Assembly: GCF_009389585.1 (NCBI RefSeq)
Contig: NZ_VIYG01000005.1
Location: 1 to 64,000, forward strand
DNA length: 64,000 nucleotides
Reading direction: 5' to 3'
Source of the DNA: Oceanobacillus sp. CFH 90083
GTDB lineage: Bacteria; Bacillota; Bacilli; Bacillales; Amphibacillaceae
The notes beneath the pieces are model-generated. The model was not told where the DNA came from. It was given only the letters and a program-made list of their open reading frames with translations, and made no database searches. Positions 7,930-17,565 of this stretch are shown one piece after another (position 1 is the first letter of the stretch; every line of letters begins with the position of its first letter). Position numbers and translations under genes: made by a program.

Positions 7930-9399
7930 TTATATCGATTCCTCTTCTTCATAACGAAGAATCGGTTTACGGGCAGCTGTGGCTTCATCCATTCGTTTCA
8001 CAATCGTATGATGCGGCGCTTCCTGGACGATTTCTGGATTTTCTTCAACCTCTTTTGCAATCTGAATCATTGCATCGATAAAGGCATCAAGTGTTTCTTT
8101 CGACTCTGTTTCTGTCGGCTCAATCATCATGCCCTCCTCCACATTCAACGGGAAATAAATGGTCGGCGGATGAAAATCAAAATCCAGCAGTCTTTTTGCC
8201 ATATCCAATGTGCGGACACCCAGTTTTTTCTGAATGCTTCCAGATAATACAAATTCATGCTTACAATGCTGTGGATAAGGCATTTGAAATACTTTTTCTA
8301 ATTTGCGCATCATGTAATTTGCATTTAACACGGCATATTCACTGACTTTTTTCAATCCTTCCGCTCCCATCGTCCGAATATACGTATAGGCACGCAGATT
8401 AATACCGAAATTCCCATAAAACGGTTTGACACGTCCAATCGATTGGGCTCTGTCATTTTCAAAGCGAAATGTGTCATTTTCCTTCACAATCAACGGCTTC
8501 GGCAAATAGGCAGCAAGCTCTTCGCTGACTCCAACTGGTCCTGAACCCGGTCCACCGCCGCCATGCGGGCCTGTAAATGTCTTATGAAGATTTAAATGTA
8601 CTGCATCAAATCCCATATCTCCCGGTCTTACATAGCCCATAATGGCATTTAAATTAGCACCGTCATAATACAGCTTTCCGCCGGCTCCGTGAACAATTTC
8701 CGCCATTTCTAAAATATCCTTTTCAAACAATCCCAGGGTATTCGGATTAGTAAGCATTAATGCAGCTGTATCGTCCCCGACAACCCGCTGCAAATCATCA
8801 AGATCCACAATCCCCTCTTCATTTGATTTTACCGTTACTGCTTCAAAACCGGCTACTGCTGCTGATGCCGGGTTTGTTCCATGGGCAGAATCCGGTACAA
8901 TGACTTTTGTGCGATGGTGATCTCCATTTGCTTCATGAAATGCCCGAATCATCATTAATGCAGTCCACTCTCCCTGCGCCCCCGCTGCTGACTGCAGAGA
9001 AACCTCGTGCATGCCGGTAATTTCCTTTAAAGCTTCCTGTAAATCATAAAGCATTTCCAAAGCACCCTGTACCGTACTTGGATCCTGGTAGGGATGAATA
9101 TGGCTGAATCCATCCAAACGCGCAATGTCTTCATTGATTTTGGGATTATATTTCATCGTACATGAGCCCAGTGGATAAAATCCGGAATCCACACCATAAT
9201 TTCGCGATGCAAGTCCGGTATAGTGGCGGATAATATCCAATTCACTTACCTCAGGCAGCTTTGGGGCTTCTTTGCGGATATAAACGTCCTCTAACTCTGC
9301 CTCCAGATCAAAGGGTTCGATTTCTAACGCTGGCAGGCTATAGCTCGTTCTTCCTTCTTTACTGCGTTCAAATAATAATGGAAAATTTTTATCAGACAT
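7930..9399 (-). CDS. gcvPB: Glycine dehydrogenase (decarboxylating) subunit 2
   Basis: The 489-residue protein is the C-terminal half of the P-protein. It binds pyridoxal phosphate, decarboxylates glycine and passes the aminomethyl group to lipoyl-GcvH. The PLP lysine is Lys273 in [17 protein letters not shown], and [10 protein letters not shown] and [10 protein letters not shown] are also characteristic. It pairs with GcvPA, whose gene overlaps its start by eight bases, so the two are probably translationally coupled. It is the last gene of the gcv operon and is followed by a shared terminator. No gcvH is present here, so that gene must lie elsewhere. Confidence 0.97.
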   Translation of the reverse strand: MSDKNFPLLFERSKEGRTSYSLPALEIEPFDLEAELEDVYIRKEAPKLPEVSELDIIRHYTGLASRNYGVDSGFYPLGSCTMKYNPKINEDIARLDGFSHIHPYQDPSTVQGALEMLYDLQEALKEITGMHEVSLQSAAGAQGEWTALMMIRAFHEANGDHHRTKVIVPDSAHGTNPASAAVAGFEAVTVKSNEEGIVDLDDLQRVVGDDTAALMLTNPNTLGLFEKDILEMAEIVHGAGGKLYYDGANLNAIMGYVRPGDMGFDAVHLNLHKTFTGPHGGGGPGSGPVGVSEELAAYLPKPLIVKENDTFRFENDRAQSIGRVKPFYGNFGINLRAYTYIRTMGAEGLKKVSEYAVLNANYMMRKLEKVFQMPYPQHCKHEFVLSGSIQKKLGVRTLDMAKRLLDFDFHPPTIYFPLNVEEGMMIEPTETESKETLDAFIDAMIQIAKEVEENPEIVQEAPHHTIVKRMDEATAARKPILRYEEEESI

Positions 9400-10741
9400 G
9401 TATATCCCCCAATTCTTTCGCTAGTTGATCGATTTCTTGTTTTGTACGGAGTTCTGTCACAGCGACAAGCATCTGCCCCTGGCAGGACGGATCAAGCTTT
9501 CCTAAATCAAAACCGCCAAGGAAGCCTTTTTCAAGTAAAGCAGCGTTTACCTTTGTAATATCCTGCTTTAGCTCGATGACAAATTCATTGAAGAAAGATC
9601 CTTCATACACAACAGTAATACCATTTTCTATGAACTTCTTTTTCGCATAGCGGGCTTTCTGCATATTCATTTCCGCCATTTTCCGTATGCCATGCTTACC
9701 AATAGAGCTCATGGCGACCGAGCTGGCTAATGCATTCAGCGCCTGATTCGAACAGATATTTGATGTTGCCTTATCACGACGGATATGCTGCTCACGGGCC
9801 TGTAAAGTCAATACATAGCCTCTGACACCATTTTCATCCTTTGTCTGACCGACTAAACGTCCCGGTACTTTCCGCATTAATTTTTTACTCGTTGCAAAGT
9901 AGCCGCAATGCGGTCCGCCAAATTGAGCTGGAATGCCAAACACCTGCGTATCACCTGTTACAATATCTGCGCCAAATTCGCCCGGTGGAGTTAAGTAGCC
10001 AAGAGCAAGCGGATTGCTGGAGACAATCAGCATTGTTTTCTTCTGATTTTCCAACAGCTTTTGAATGGATTCCATCGGCTCAATCTGACCAAAAAAGTTT
10101 GGATATTGAACAACAACGCCTGCGATATCATCATTCAATAATGCTTCTAAATGATTGAGGTCGGTTTTGCCATTACTTAATTTAATCGGGATAATTTCTA
10201 CTTCCTGCCCTTTTGCATACGTTTGAATAACCTGCTGATATTCAGGATGAACTGCACCGGATACCAATACTTTCTTTTTTTTGGTCTGCGCTGCACTTAA
10301 GTTCACTGCTTCTGCTAAAGCAGTACCCCCATCATACATCGAAGAGTTCGCTACCGGTAAAGCCGTCAGCTCAGAAATCATCGTCTGGAATTCAAAAATA
10401 GCCTGTAATTCTCCTTGGGATATTTCCGGCTGATACGGTGTATATGCCGTATAAAATTCAGATTTTGAAATAACATGGTCAACAATCGAAGGAATATAGT
10501 GATCATACACACCTGCTCCCAGAAAGGAGACAACCTCTTTCGTCGACGTATTTTTATTTGCCATCATCGTTAATTCCCTGGTTAATGCATATTCATTGAC
10601 CGGTGCTTTCAAATTCATTTCCTTCTGCAGGCGGACACTGCTTGGAATATCTGCAAACAACGATTCTGTATCCTTAACCCCTATTGCGTCCAGCATGTCT
10701 TGTTTATCTTCATTTGTCATTGGTAAGTAACGGAACTCCAT
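9392..10741 (-). CDS. gcvPA: Glycine dehydrogenase (decarboxylating) subunit 1
   Basis: The 449-residue protein is the N-terminal half of the split P-protein. It has the fold of a PLP enzyme but lacks the cofactor lysine, which GcvPB supplies. Recognisable stretches are [17 protein letters not shown] near residue 73 and [20 protein letters not shown] near 100. Together with GcvPB it carries out glycine decarboxylation in the cytoplasmic glycine cleavage system. It lies 13 bases after gcvT and overlaps gcvPB. GGGGGAG precedes the ATG. Confidence 0.97.
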   Translation of the reverse strand: MEFRYLPMTNEDKQDMLDAIGVKDTESLFADIPSSVRLQKEMNLKAPVNEYALTRELTMMANKNTSTKEVVSFLGAGVYDHYIPSIVDHVISKSEFYTAYTPYQPEISQGELQAIFEFQTMISELTALPVANSSMYDGGTALAEAVNLSAAQTKKKKVLVSGAVHPEYQQVIQTYAKGQEVEIIPIKLSNGKTDLNHLEALLNDDIAGVVVQYPNFFGQIEPMESIQKLLENQKKTMLIVSSNPLALGYLTPPGEFGADIVTGDTQVFGIPAQFGGPHCGYFATSKKLMRKVPGRLVGQTKDENGVRGYVLTLQAREQHIRRDKATSNICSNQALNALASSVAMSSIGKHGIRKMAEMNMQKARYAKKKFIENGITVVYEGSFFNEFVIELKQDITKVNAALLEKGFLGGFDLGKLDPSCQGQMLVAVTELRTKQEIDQLAKELGDIHV

Positions 10742-10754
10742 CTTTTTCTCCCCC

Positions 10755-11864
10755 TTATTTATTGCGTTGATAGAATGGTGTCTTCACCACTTTTGCTTTT
10801 AAACGGCGTTTTCGGATCTGGACTTCCACCTCTGTTCCAATCTTTGCAAAGTCTGATTGAATCAGTGCCAGCCCAATATTTTTATTTAATGTCGGTGATT
10901 GCGTACCTGACGTCACAAAACCAATTTCTTCCTCTTCCCGGTACACAGAGTAGCCATGCCTTGGAATTCCCTTATCCAGCATTTCAATCCCGACAAGCTT
11001 TCTTTCAGTCCCATGATCTGCTTGCAGGTTAAGTGCTTCTTTCCCAATAAAATCCGCTTCCTTATTCAGCTTTACGGCAAAGCCCAAGCCTGCTTCTAAC
11101 GGCGAAATATCAGCTGTCAGCTCTTGACCGTATAAGGCAAGGTTCGCCTCAAACCGCAAAGTATCGCGTGCTCCTAAACCAATCGGTTGAATGCCTTCGT
11201 CTTCCCCTTTTTCCAGCAGGAGATTCCACAAACCTTTGCCATCTTCAGCGTCCAGGTAAATTTCAAAGCCGTCCTCACCCGTATATCCTGTTCTTGAGAT
11301 GAGCACTTCACCGCCAATCCCTTTGATTGCTATATTTTTTTTAAAACGAAAGAAAGAGATATCGCTAAGCGGCTCCTCTGTAATCTTTTGTAAAATTTGT
11401 TCTGCATTCGGTCCTTGCAAAGCTAATTGTGCGAAATTTTCCGAAATATTTTCTATCGTGACATTTGGGTTAAATTTATTTTGTACCTGCAGCCATGCAA
11501 AATCTTTCTCTGTATTAGCCGCATTGACAACAAGCAGGTATTCATCTTTATCAAGCATATAAACAATTAAATCATCGACTGTTCCGCCATTTTCATAGCA
11601 CATTATCGTATATTGTGCTTTATTTGGGACAAGCTTTGTTATATCGTTTGTTAATGCAGCCTGTAAAAAGTGAGCACTTTCCGGACCGCTTACCAGAATC
11701 TCTCCCATATGTGATACATCGAACAGACCGGCTTTTGTCCGAACCGCCTCGTGCTCTTCTTTAATGCTTGAAAACTGAACAGGTAAATCCCATCCACCGA
11801 AATCAATCGTTTTGGCATCCTTTTCATAAGCTGGGAAGACCGGGGTACGTTTTAATTCAGTCAT
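10755..11864 (-). CDS. gcvT: Aminomethyltransferase (glycine cleavage T-protein)
   Basis: The 369-residue enzyme releases ammonia from aminomethyl-lipoyl-GcvH and transfers the methylene group to tetrahydrofolate. Its N-terminal folate-binding domain shows [17 protein letters not shown] and [11 protein letters not shown], and its C-terminus shows the T-protein barrel ([19 protein letters not shown]). First gene of the gcv operon, with AAAGGAGAGA before the ATG. An upstream tandem glycine riboswitch with a terminator controls read-through into it. Confidence 0.97.
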   Translation of the reverse strand: MTELKRTPVFPAYEKDAKTIDFGGWDLPVQFSSIKEEHEAVRTKAGLFDVSHMGEILVSGPESAHFLQAALTNDITKLVPNKAQYTIMCYENGGTVDDLIVYMLDKDEYLLVVNAANTEKDFAWLQVQNKFNPNVTIENISENFAQLALQGPNAEQILQKITEEPLSDISFFRFKKNIAIKGIGGEVLISRTGYTGEDGFEIYLDAEDGKGLWNLLLEKGEDEGIQPIGLGARDTLRFEANLALYGQELTADISPLEAGLGFAVKLNKEADFIGKEALNLQADHGTERKLVGIEMLDKGIPRHGYSVYREEEEIGFVTSGTQSPTLNKNIGLALIQSDFAKIGTEVEVQIRKRRLKAKVVKTPFYQRNK

Positions 11865-11950
11865 CTAATTCTCTCCTTTTTAAGGTTGGTTAAAGTGCAT
11901 GAACATCCTCTTAAAATCTGCTGGTGAAACAAAAAAATTCATTTTTAACA

Positions 11951-11983
11951 CAAAAATAGAGACTCCTCCTAAAAGAAGTCTCT
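11951..11983 (-). terminator. Riboswitch expression-platform terminator
   Basis: On the minus strand AGAGACT, a loop and AGTCTCT are followed by ATTTTTG. The 5' arm belongs to the end of the second aptamer (GGACAGAGAC), which explains the switching. Confidence 0.85.
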
Positions 11984-12192
11984 GTCCTCAAACCAGAAAG
12001 TTGCGTATTCACAAATAGCAGGATGTTTCATAGCACTGCGATAAATGAGAATACTTGCTTCGTGGGTGGCTTCTAAGCTTTGAAAACTCAGAAACACTCT
12101 CCAGAGTAGCGTCCTACAAGAGTCTTTTTGCCTGAGAGATTCGCTCTTAACTTGCTCCTTCGGCGTTACATTTACTGTAAGCTCTCCCCTTG
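11951..12192 (-). ncRNA. Tandem glycine riboswitch controlling gcvT-gcvPA-gcvPB
   Basis: The leader between about 12192 and gcvT carries two glycine aptamers. The first shows the conserved core: GGAGAGC near 12187, CGCCGAAGGAGCAAG near 12160 and AATCTCTCAGGCAAAA near 12137. The second begins CTCTGGAGAGTGTTT near 12085 and ends AACTTTCTGGTT, then GAGGACAGAGAC near 11982. Its central core reads CCACCCACGAAGCAAG, less canonical than the first, and its P3 region is unusually long. A terminator follows at 11951-11983. In this family glycine binding prevents termination, so the gcv operon turns on when glycine is plentiful. A chance open frame of 83 codons crosses the element. Confidence 0.93.
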
Positions 12193-12360
12193 TATTCATC
12201 CGCTGATTGAATATATTCATGTTGGTTATACTAAAGGATGTATAACACGTATTTCTATGTATATGTTAGCAGGAAAATCTATTTGACAAAAGTATATCAT
12301 ATCTATTTAAAAAAGTAATTGATAAAACCATATTTTATTAAAAGGATGTGAATCGAATAT

Positions 12361-14025
12361 ATGGATTCTATTCAAATTCAGCAGGATAATCAATTTATAA
12401 ATGACTTAGAATCAGCTTTTCATGATGAAAGCGATTTAACTAATTGGAAGCTTTTCCGTATGGCCTATCAGGCTGCAAATGTGACAAAACGGCCTTCTTT
12501 CCGGGGACTGCAGGCATTGGAATACCTGCCTCATCTGGACTTTTTAGATCATCAGCTGCAAGCCGCTGAGCAAGTGATTGAAACGATGCATGGACGGGCT
12601 ATTTTAGCAGACGAAGTAGGGCTTGGAAAAACGATTGAGGCAGGTCTTGTTTTAAAAGAGTATATGGTAAGAGGTCTGGTTAAAAAAGCATTGATTCTCG
12701 TCCCGGCTTCTCTCGTAAATCAATGGGAAAAAGAGTTAAATGATAAATTTCTCATTCCCGCCATTGCTCATCGAAAAAATTACAGCTGGGAGGACAACCC
12801 CATTATTATATCTTCTATTGATTCAGCCAAGCGTTCTCCACATCGGGAAGCAATCCTGGATTTAGATTATGATTTTATCCTGGTGGATGAAGCTCATAAA
12901 TTGAAAAATGAACAAACAAAAAACTATCAGTTTGTACAGGGGTTAAAGAAAAAGTATTGTCTCTTATTAACAGCTACACCTGTTCAAAATAAGCTATTAG
13001 AATTATTTAACCTTGTCAGTCTTTTAAAGCCCGGGCATTTAGGAAATTATAAAAGTTTTACAGAGAAATACGGAAAGAATCGTAAGAAAATGGAGCAGGA
13101 TCCTTATCTCAAGAAGCTTGTTCAGCAGGTGATGGTTCGCAATACCAGAAAGGATACGAGCTTAAACAATTCCAAAAGAAAAATCCATACTATTTGGACG
13201 TCGCTTCCAGATAGCTATGAGAAGGTTTACCAGCAATTAATGGCGCTGTCCTTCGGGATGGCATCATTCGCTAAAATTACCTACTTACGTGAATTCTGCT
13301 CCTCAAGAGAAGCTTGCTTTACATCACTGGTCAAATTAGGGGCTCATGAGAATGCCGCAGCCATTCAGGAAATAGTAGAAAATATTGAACAGCTGGAGCA
13401 GCATCCAAAGGCTGAAAAATTGGTCGAGCAGATTAAATCGCTAGATGGTGAAAAAGTTATTGTTTTTACAGAATATCGGGCTACCCAGTATTATCTGCAG
13501 TGGTATCTGCAGCAGCATGGTATCTCCTCTGTACCTTTTCGCGGCGGCTTTAAAAGAGGAAAAAAGGATTGGATGAAGCAATTATTTAAAGATCATGCAC
13601 AGGTTCTTATTGCTACAGAGGCTGGCGGAGAAGGAATTAACCTGCAATTTTGCCATCATCTGATTAACTACGATTTACCCTGGAATCCAATGCGTCTGGA
13701 ACAACGGATCGGGCGTATTCACCGTTTTGGCCAGGAATCGGACGTGCATATCTATAACCTTGTTACGAAGCAGACAATTGAGGAGCATATATTATCGATG
13801 CTTTATGAAAAAATTGATTTGTTTGAGAATGTCATTGGCCATTTAGATGCCATTTTAGCAGAGTTAAAAGTAGGTAGTATGGAAAAAGAAATAGAGTCTA
13901 TCTATCAGGAGTCCACTTCAGCTGGAGAAGTTCGTATAAAGCTGGATAATTTGACATCTGTGATTAATCAGACAAACATGGAATACGACAGAGAGGAGCA
14001 GTATAAAGATGGAACAGCACATTGA
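12361..14025 (+). CDS. yqhH: SNF2-family DNA/RNA helicase-like ATPase YqhH
   Basis: The 554-residue protein is a compact SNF2 ATPase. Motif I is LADEVGLGKTIEAGL near residue 82, motif II is VDEAHKLKNE near 174, motif III is LLTATPVQN near 202, and the C-terminal helicase motifs TEAGGEGINLQF and QRIGRIHRFGQ are near 420-460. SNF2 proteins translocate on duplex nucleic acid to remodel bound proteins; no specific target is known for YqhH. It is divergent from the gcv operon and overlaps yqhG by 17 bases, as in B. subtilis. The ribosome site (AAAGGATGTGA) is somewhat distant from the ATG. Confidence 0.9.
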   Translation: MDSIQIQQDNQFINDLESAFHDESDLTNWKLFRMAYQAANVTKRPSFRGLQALEYLPHLDFLDHQLQAAEQVIETMHGRAILADEVGLGKTIEAGLVLKEYMVRGLVKKALILVPASLVNQWEKELNDKFLIPAIAHRKNYSWEDNPIIISSIDSAKRSPHREAILDLDYDFILVDEAHKLKNEQTKNYQFVQGLKKKYCLLLTATPVQNKLLELFNLVSLLKPGHLGNYKSFTEKYGKNRKKMEQDPYLKKLVQQVMVRNTRKDTSLNNSKRKIHTIWTSLPDSYEKVYQQLMALSFGMASFAKITYLREFCSSREACFTSLVKLGAHENAAAIQEIVENIEQLEQHPKAEKLVEQIKSLDGEKVIVFTEYRATQYYLQWYLQQHGISSVPFRGGFKRGKKDWMKQLFKDHAQVLIATEAGGEGINLQFCHHLINYDLPWNPMRLEQRIGRIHRFGQESDVHIYNLVTKQTIEEHILSMLYEKIDLFENVIGHLDAILAELKVGSMEKEIESIYQESTSAGEVRIKLDNLTSVINQTNMEYDREEQYKDGTAH

Positions 14026-14791
14026 TTTATCCGATTTTCTGACCAACTATTTTGAAACAAAGCAATGTACGATTCTTTCCAGGGAGCAGGGACAAATTCA
14101 TATTCAGCTTACGGAAGAAATGGATAAGGAATTAATGAACCGCCCTTTCTACTGGCATTACATTAAAAAAATCGGACGGGAAGGCGAGCCTCAGACACTT
14201 CGTCTGATTACAGATAAAGAAAAAACGAACGAGCCTGGTGAATGGATTCATTTTGGGAGTCCAAGGCTTCATCAAATTATCAATAAACTGATCGAAAAAG
14301 AGCGGTATACAAGGTTATTTGAACAAGTTCGCACATCGGAAAACACACCTCTGTATCCCTGGTTAGTCGTTAATATAAAAATCAGTTATCTTGGAGTGCA
14401 GCATAAGGATGAGATATTTTCTGTCGGCCTGCAGCTGCTCCATGGTCATATGACATCAAATATGATGGACTTTTTAGAGAACATGACGCTGGATAGGTCA
14501 ATTTCAGATTATTGTTATACACTGACGCCGATGATCACTCCAAAAAGCGGATTTCTCCGTATCCAGAATCTTTTACGGCAGCATGTGCAAAATCAGGATA
14601 ATGCCTGGGCTGTTACCTCTATAAAGCAATTAGAAACAGAAAAAGCTACATTAAAGCATTTTTATGAGGATGAACTGGACCATCCGAGGTACTTAGAGGA
14701 ATTAGAAGCGCTGGAAAAGCGATTTAAACCAAGGATTACTTTTCAAGTGATTAATGGCGGGATTTTTTATTTAACAGCATCATCCAATTGA
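14009..14791 (+). CDS. yqhG: Conserved protein YqhG
   Basis: The 260-residue soluble protein has no recognisable catalytic motif. Its N-terminus (MEQHIDLSDFLTNYFE) and the FYWHYIKKIGREGEPQTLRL region near residue 50 match the YqhG family known from Bacillus. Overlap with yqhH implies translational coupling and a shared function with the SNF2 ATPase, but the function is unknown. GAGAGGAGCAG precedes the ATG inside the end of yqhH. The downstream hairpin ends the unit. Confidence 0.8.
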   Translation: MEQHIDLSDFLTNYFETKQCTILSREQGQIHIQLTEEMDKELMNRPFYWHYIKKIGREGEPQTLRLITDKEKTNEPGEWIHFGSPRLHQIINKLIEKERYTRLFEQVRTSENTPLYPWLVVNIKISYLGVQHKDEIFSVGLQLLHGHMTSNMMDFLENMTLDRSISDYCYTLTPMITPKSGFLRIQNLLRQHVQNQDNAWAVTSIKQLETEKATLKHFYEDELDHPRYLEELEALEKRFKPRITFQVINGGIFYLTASSN

Positions 14792-14814
14792 ACAATACTT
14801 GAGTAGCAAAAAGA

Positions 14815-14868
14815 AAAAATCCGGACTTGCCTGAATTCTGCTGAAAAATTCAAGGAAGTCCGGATTTT
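14815..14868. terminator. Terminator shared by yqhG and yqgW
   Basis: AAAATCCGGACTT pairs with its complement across a 26-base loop, with A and T runs at either end. The flanking genes converge. Confidence 0.8.
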
Positions 14869-14914
14869 CTTTCGCTGGAATATCGACAGTCCAGCCCTTT
14901 TTGAGCAGCTTCTT

Positions 14915-15088
14915 TTAGCCTATAATTTCTGAAATAATAGTCGCAATGGAAAAGAATCCAAAAACAACAGCAGTTAGAGCAGAGAACAACAGCGCCAGTA
15001 TATTTTTATACTTCAACTGACGAATCACGGATACGACCGCTAATAACGCAACTAGTAAAAAGATAATTCCTAATATAATATGGCTCAT
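14915..15088 (-). CDS. yqgW: Small membrane protein, DUF2759 family (YqgW)
   Basis: A 57-codon frame encodes MSHIILGIIFLLVALLAVVS, a short polar loop (IRQLKYKN) and a second hydrophobic helix ending in SEIIG, so it is a two-helix membrane protein. AGGAGG lies ten bases before the ATG. Composition, size and position beside yqgX match YqgW of Bacillus (DUF2759). The function is unknown. It is short enough to be missed by length-filtered gene calling. Confidence 0.8.
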   Translation of the reverse strand: MSHIILGIIFLLVALLAVVSVIRQLKYKNILALLFSALTAVVFGFFSIATIISEIIG

Positions 15089-15230
15089 CCGAAATTTTCC
15101 TCCTTTTCAACGTAACGAATCTTGTGTAAAATGTCAGTATTTAATACTATGTAATTATCGTTAAGCTATTTATATTTTATAGTATTTCCAAGTGTTTGTC
15201 GAGTTATTATAAAAGAATGGAGAGAGGAAT

Positions 15231-15860
15231 ATGGAAATTATCGCAATGCCAGTCGGCCTGGTTCAGGCAAATTGTTATATTATTTATAAAGAAGAGGAGA
15301 AAGATGCTTTAGTCATTGATCCTGGCGGTGAACCGGAAAAAATAATAGAAGCCATTGAAAATAATCAGCTTCATGTAAAGGCAATCCTGCTTACTCATGC
15401 ACATTTTGATCATATTGGTGGTTTGGACAGTCTCAGAGAATTTACAAATGCACCGGTTTACCTTCATAAAAACGAATGGTCTTGGCTAAATCAGCCCGCC
15501 CTAAATGGCTCAGCTAAATTAATGGGTCAGACAGTTACTGCTCTGGCGGCGGATAAAGAATTAAAAGAAGCATCATTAGAAATTGGCGGATTTTCCATAG
15601 AAATCTTGCATACTCCCGGTCATTCTCCGGGAAGTGTCAGTTTTGTTTTTAAGGAAGACAATTTTGCGGTCTGTGGAGATGTGCTGTTTCAGCAGGGAAT
15701 TGGCAGGACTGACTTAGCAGAAGGTAATATAAATACATTGGAGAAGTCGATAAGGGAGAAGTTATATCGTTTGCCTGGAGATTTGACCATTCTTCCCGGG
15801 CATGGTCCTGCAACAACCATCGACTATGAAAAGAAAAATAACCCCTTTTTTCCAGTATAA
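15231..15860 (+). CDS. yqgX: Metallo-beta-lactamase-fold hydrolase YqgX
   Basis: The 209-residue protein is a glyoxalase II-like MBL hydrolase. The metal-binding motif LTHAHFDHIGG is near residue 54, the second His is in ILHTPGHSPGSV near 125, the bridging Asp is in AVCGDVLF near 142, and the final His is in ILPGHGPATT near 186. Family members hydrolyse thioesters, including hydroxyacyl-thiols; the true substrate is not established. GGAGAGAGG precedes the ATG. The placement between yqgW and yqgY matches B. subtilis. Confidence 0.9.
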   Translation: MEIIAMPVGLVQANCYIIYKEEEKDALVIDPGGEPEKIIEAIENNQLHVKAILLTHAHFDHIGGLDSLREFTNAPVYLHKNEWSWLNQPALNGSAKLMGQTVTALAADKELKEASLEIGGFSIEILHTPGHSPGSVSFVFKEDNFAVCGDVLFQQGIGRTDLAEGNINTLEKSIREKLYRLPGDLTILPGHGPATTIDYEKKNNPFFPV

Positions 15861-15867
15861 AAGCAGT

Positions 15868-15906
15868 GAAAAAGACCATCCGTATAAAACACAGATGGTC
15901 TTTTTC
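15868..15906. terminator. Terminator shared by yqgX and yqgY
   Basis: GAAAAAGACCATC pairs with GATGGTCTTTTTC over a 13-base loop. The genes on each side converge. Confidence 0.85.
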
Positions 15907-15912
15907 ATCTTT

Positions 15913-16155
15913 TTAATGTCCAAATCCAGGTACAAGGATAAACTCAGAATACCAAGTATATCCAACAATAAATACCGTACAATATGCACCAAATAAGTAC
16001 ATGTACATACGTTCAGACAGCTTTAAGTAACTCAATGTAAGGAAAAACGCCGTTTGAACAAGGAATAATAGTGCAGTATTCAGCATGTCACCTACATAAA
16101 ACATAACTGTAAAAATACCTGTCCAAAAGGCAAGAACACGAAACATACGGTCCAT
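15913..16155 (-). CDS. yqgY: Small membrane protein, DUF2626 family (YqgY)
   Basis: The 80-residue protein starts MDRMFRVLAFWTGIF and has three hydrophobic segments ending in LVPGFGH, which matches the Bacillus YqgY (DUF2626) family closely. The function is unknown. An earlier in-frame codon would add 11 residues, but GGAGGGGGA sits before the ATG at 16155 and this start matches the family length. Confidence 0.85.
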   Translation of the reverse strand: MDRMFRVLAFWTGIFTVMFYVGDMLNTALLFLVQTAFFLTLSYLKLSERMYMYLFGAYCTVFIVGYTWYSEFILVPGFGH

Positions 16156-16188
16156 GTCTTCCCCCTCCTTTATAGGTAACGTTCTCAT

Positions 16189-16453
16189 AGTTATTATATA
16201 CGAGCGTGAAAGGATTGTAAACGATTCTTATAGAGGATGTTCAAAAAGTCACCATGACACATAAAAAGCGGATTGCGTGTTTTTTCCGATACAGCCAAGA
16301 CTGACCGGAGCGATAATTAATCGCCTGCCGGAAACCATTGCAATTACTTCCCCCATTGAAAACCGTAAGTAATTTTTTGATCCGTACTGACAAAGAGATC
16401 CCCCGATAATAAATAGTTTGTCTGAAGTCCATAACAAATCAATCCATTTCATT
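16189..16453. other. Intergenic region with repeat motif, no supported gene
   Basis: Between yqgY and comGG this stretch holds a copy of the window's recurring motif TAGAGGATGTTCAAAAAGTC at 16231-16250. Beyond it is GC-richer sequence with two short overlapping open frames that have no ribosome sites. I see no terminator for comGG with a clear U-tract. Confidence 0.5.
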
Positions 16454-16837
16454 TTAATTATTGTCTTTTAGAGAATACGGGCGGGCTAATAAATAAACAT
16501 GATCATCCCCTGTTTGTTTTATTGAAAAGACGATATACACTGTATTGTTCGCTTCCTCCAGAAACGTTACAGTAACCTGCCCCTGAGGAAAATCATACAC
16601 AGCTTGATATGATAAAGAAATCTCTTCCGTGTCTACTTCGTCACGGAATTTTTGATATGCCATTTGAAAAAGTGTCTCTACCTCTATATGGAACAACTGG
16701 TTATGGGCAATTACTTTTCCAGTCTGGTATTGATACAGCAAAAAATGCAGGGAAAGCAATACAATAAGAATGACCCAGACAACGTGGAGTAATAAAAATC
16801 CTTGCTGATTATGGATAATTGTAAATTGTTTTTTCAT
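16454..16837 (-). CDS. comGG: Competence pseudopilus minor component ComGG
   Basis: The 127-residue protein has an N-terminal hydrophobic helix (GFLLLHVVWVILIVLLSL) after a short polar leader. It lacks the Glu5 of ordinary pseudopilins, as is typical of ComGG. It is the last gene of the comG operon and works with the other minor pseudopilins in the DNA-uptake pseudopilus. The ATG at 16837 follows AGGTGA and gives better spacing than the upstream GTG. It overlaps comGF slightly. Identity rests mainly on operon position and the hydrophobic pattern. Confidence 0.8.
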   Translation of the reverse strand: MKKQFTIIHNQQGFLLLHVVWVILIVLLSLHFLLYQYQTGKVIAHNQLFHIEVETLFQMAYQKFRDEVDTEEISLSYQAVYDFPQGQVTVTFLEEANNTVYIVFSIKQTGDDHVYLLARPYSLKDNN

Positions 16838-17291
16838 AAACTTCACCTGATTCTTTGGTAATGGTTAAAAAAATAGCATTGGTTTGTTCTTCAAAAATAA
16901 CATTAGAAACCTGGTGAAGATAAATCTCATGACCGGATCTATTTACCTGCCTTCGTATAGCATTATTATACTGACTGAAACGCGCTGTTTTCTCACTGCC
17001 GTCATTTCGGTCAATAAATCGGATGTGCAACTGATTATTAGCTACATATGCAGAGGTAGAAGAAATCATTTCATAATGTAATTGAATAAAAAACTGTTGT
17101 ACAGATAAGGCTTCCGTATGCGCTTGCTTCAACTGAAGCGTAGACAAAGCATAATATACAAAAGGAAGTGTCAGCACTAGAATTGTCATAGCAACAAGGA
17201 TAGAAATGAGAGTAAATCCTTTTGTATTACTCCATAAGCGCGTAAAGACATTTTGTCTCTGTTTTTTGTTTGGCATTAGTCCATTCTGCAC
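16809..17291 (-). CDS. comGF: Competence minor pseudopilin ComGF
   Basis: About 160 residues with a prepilin-type N-terminus NTKGFTLISILVAMTILVL. The processed helix carries Ser where most pilins have Glu5. In the comG operon it follows comGE with overlap. Its role is assembly of the type IV-like pseudopilus that captures transforming DNA. The start is uncertain: a GTG at 17291 lies very close to GAAGGGAT, and an ATG five codons later (17276) lacks a good site. The leader would be unusually long (about 24 residues) with the first start. Confidence 0.82.
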   Translation of the reverse strand: MQNGLMPNKKQRQNVFTRLWSNTKGFTLISILVAMTILVLTLPFVYYALSTLQLKQAHTEALSVQQFFIQLHYEMISSTSAYVANNQLHIRFIDRNDGSEKTARFSQYNNAIRRQVNRSGHEIYLHQVSNVIFEEQTNAIFLTITKESGEVYEKTIYNYP

Positions 17292-17565
17292 ATCCCTTCA
17301 AGTACCCTCCCTCCAGTGAAAAAGAGAATTCTGCCGATGTCCGGTAAGGGGTTCGTGTATATTTATTCGGATAAGGTGCCATGCCAATCAGAACCTCCTG
17401 TAAATCATCATATAATTTACTTGTAATTTGTACCCTTTCGATAGAATTGTACTGTTCTCTTGCAATCAAGGAAAGAAGCGGTAAAAGTATAGTAAGCATG
17501 GAGAATAGAAGCAGCGATGCAATTAAAGTTTCAAATAAGGTAAAGCCTTTATCTTTCTTCCACAT
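17227..17565 (-). CDS. comGE: Competence minor pseudopilin ComGE
   Basis: The 112-residue protein begins MWKKDKGFTLFETLIASLLL, with a short leader, a Gly-Phe cleavage site and Glu5. Two Cys (KGCAEW, ETKCLYA) near the C-terminus could form a disulfide. I chose the ATG at 17565 because GAAAGG precedes it and the leader length is right; the frame is open 17 codons further upstream, inside comGD. It overlaps its neighbours, implying coupled translation. Confidence 0.83.
   Translation of the reverse strand: MWKKDKGFTLFETLIASLLLFSMLTILLPLLSLIAREQYNSIERVQITSKLYDDLQEVLIGMAPYPNKYTRTPYRTSAEFSFSLEGGYLKGCAEWTNAKQKTETKCLYALME

Noticed and set aside
11969-12220. Open frame of 83 codons on the minus strand
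   Set aside because: It coincides with the glycine riboswitch and terminator, has no ribosome site, and the RNA signatures explain the sequence.
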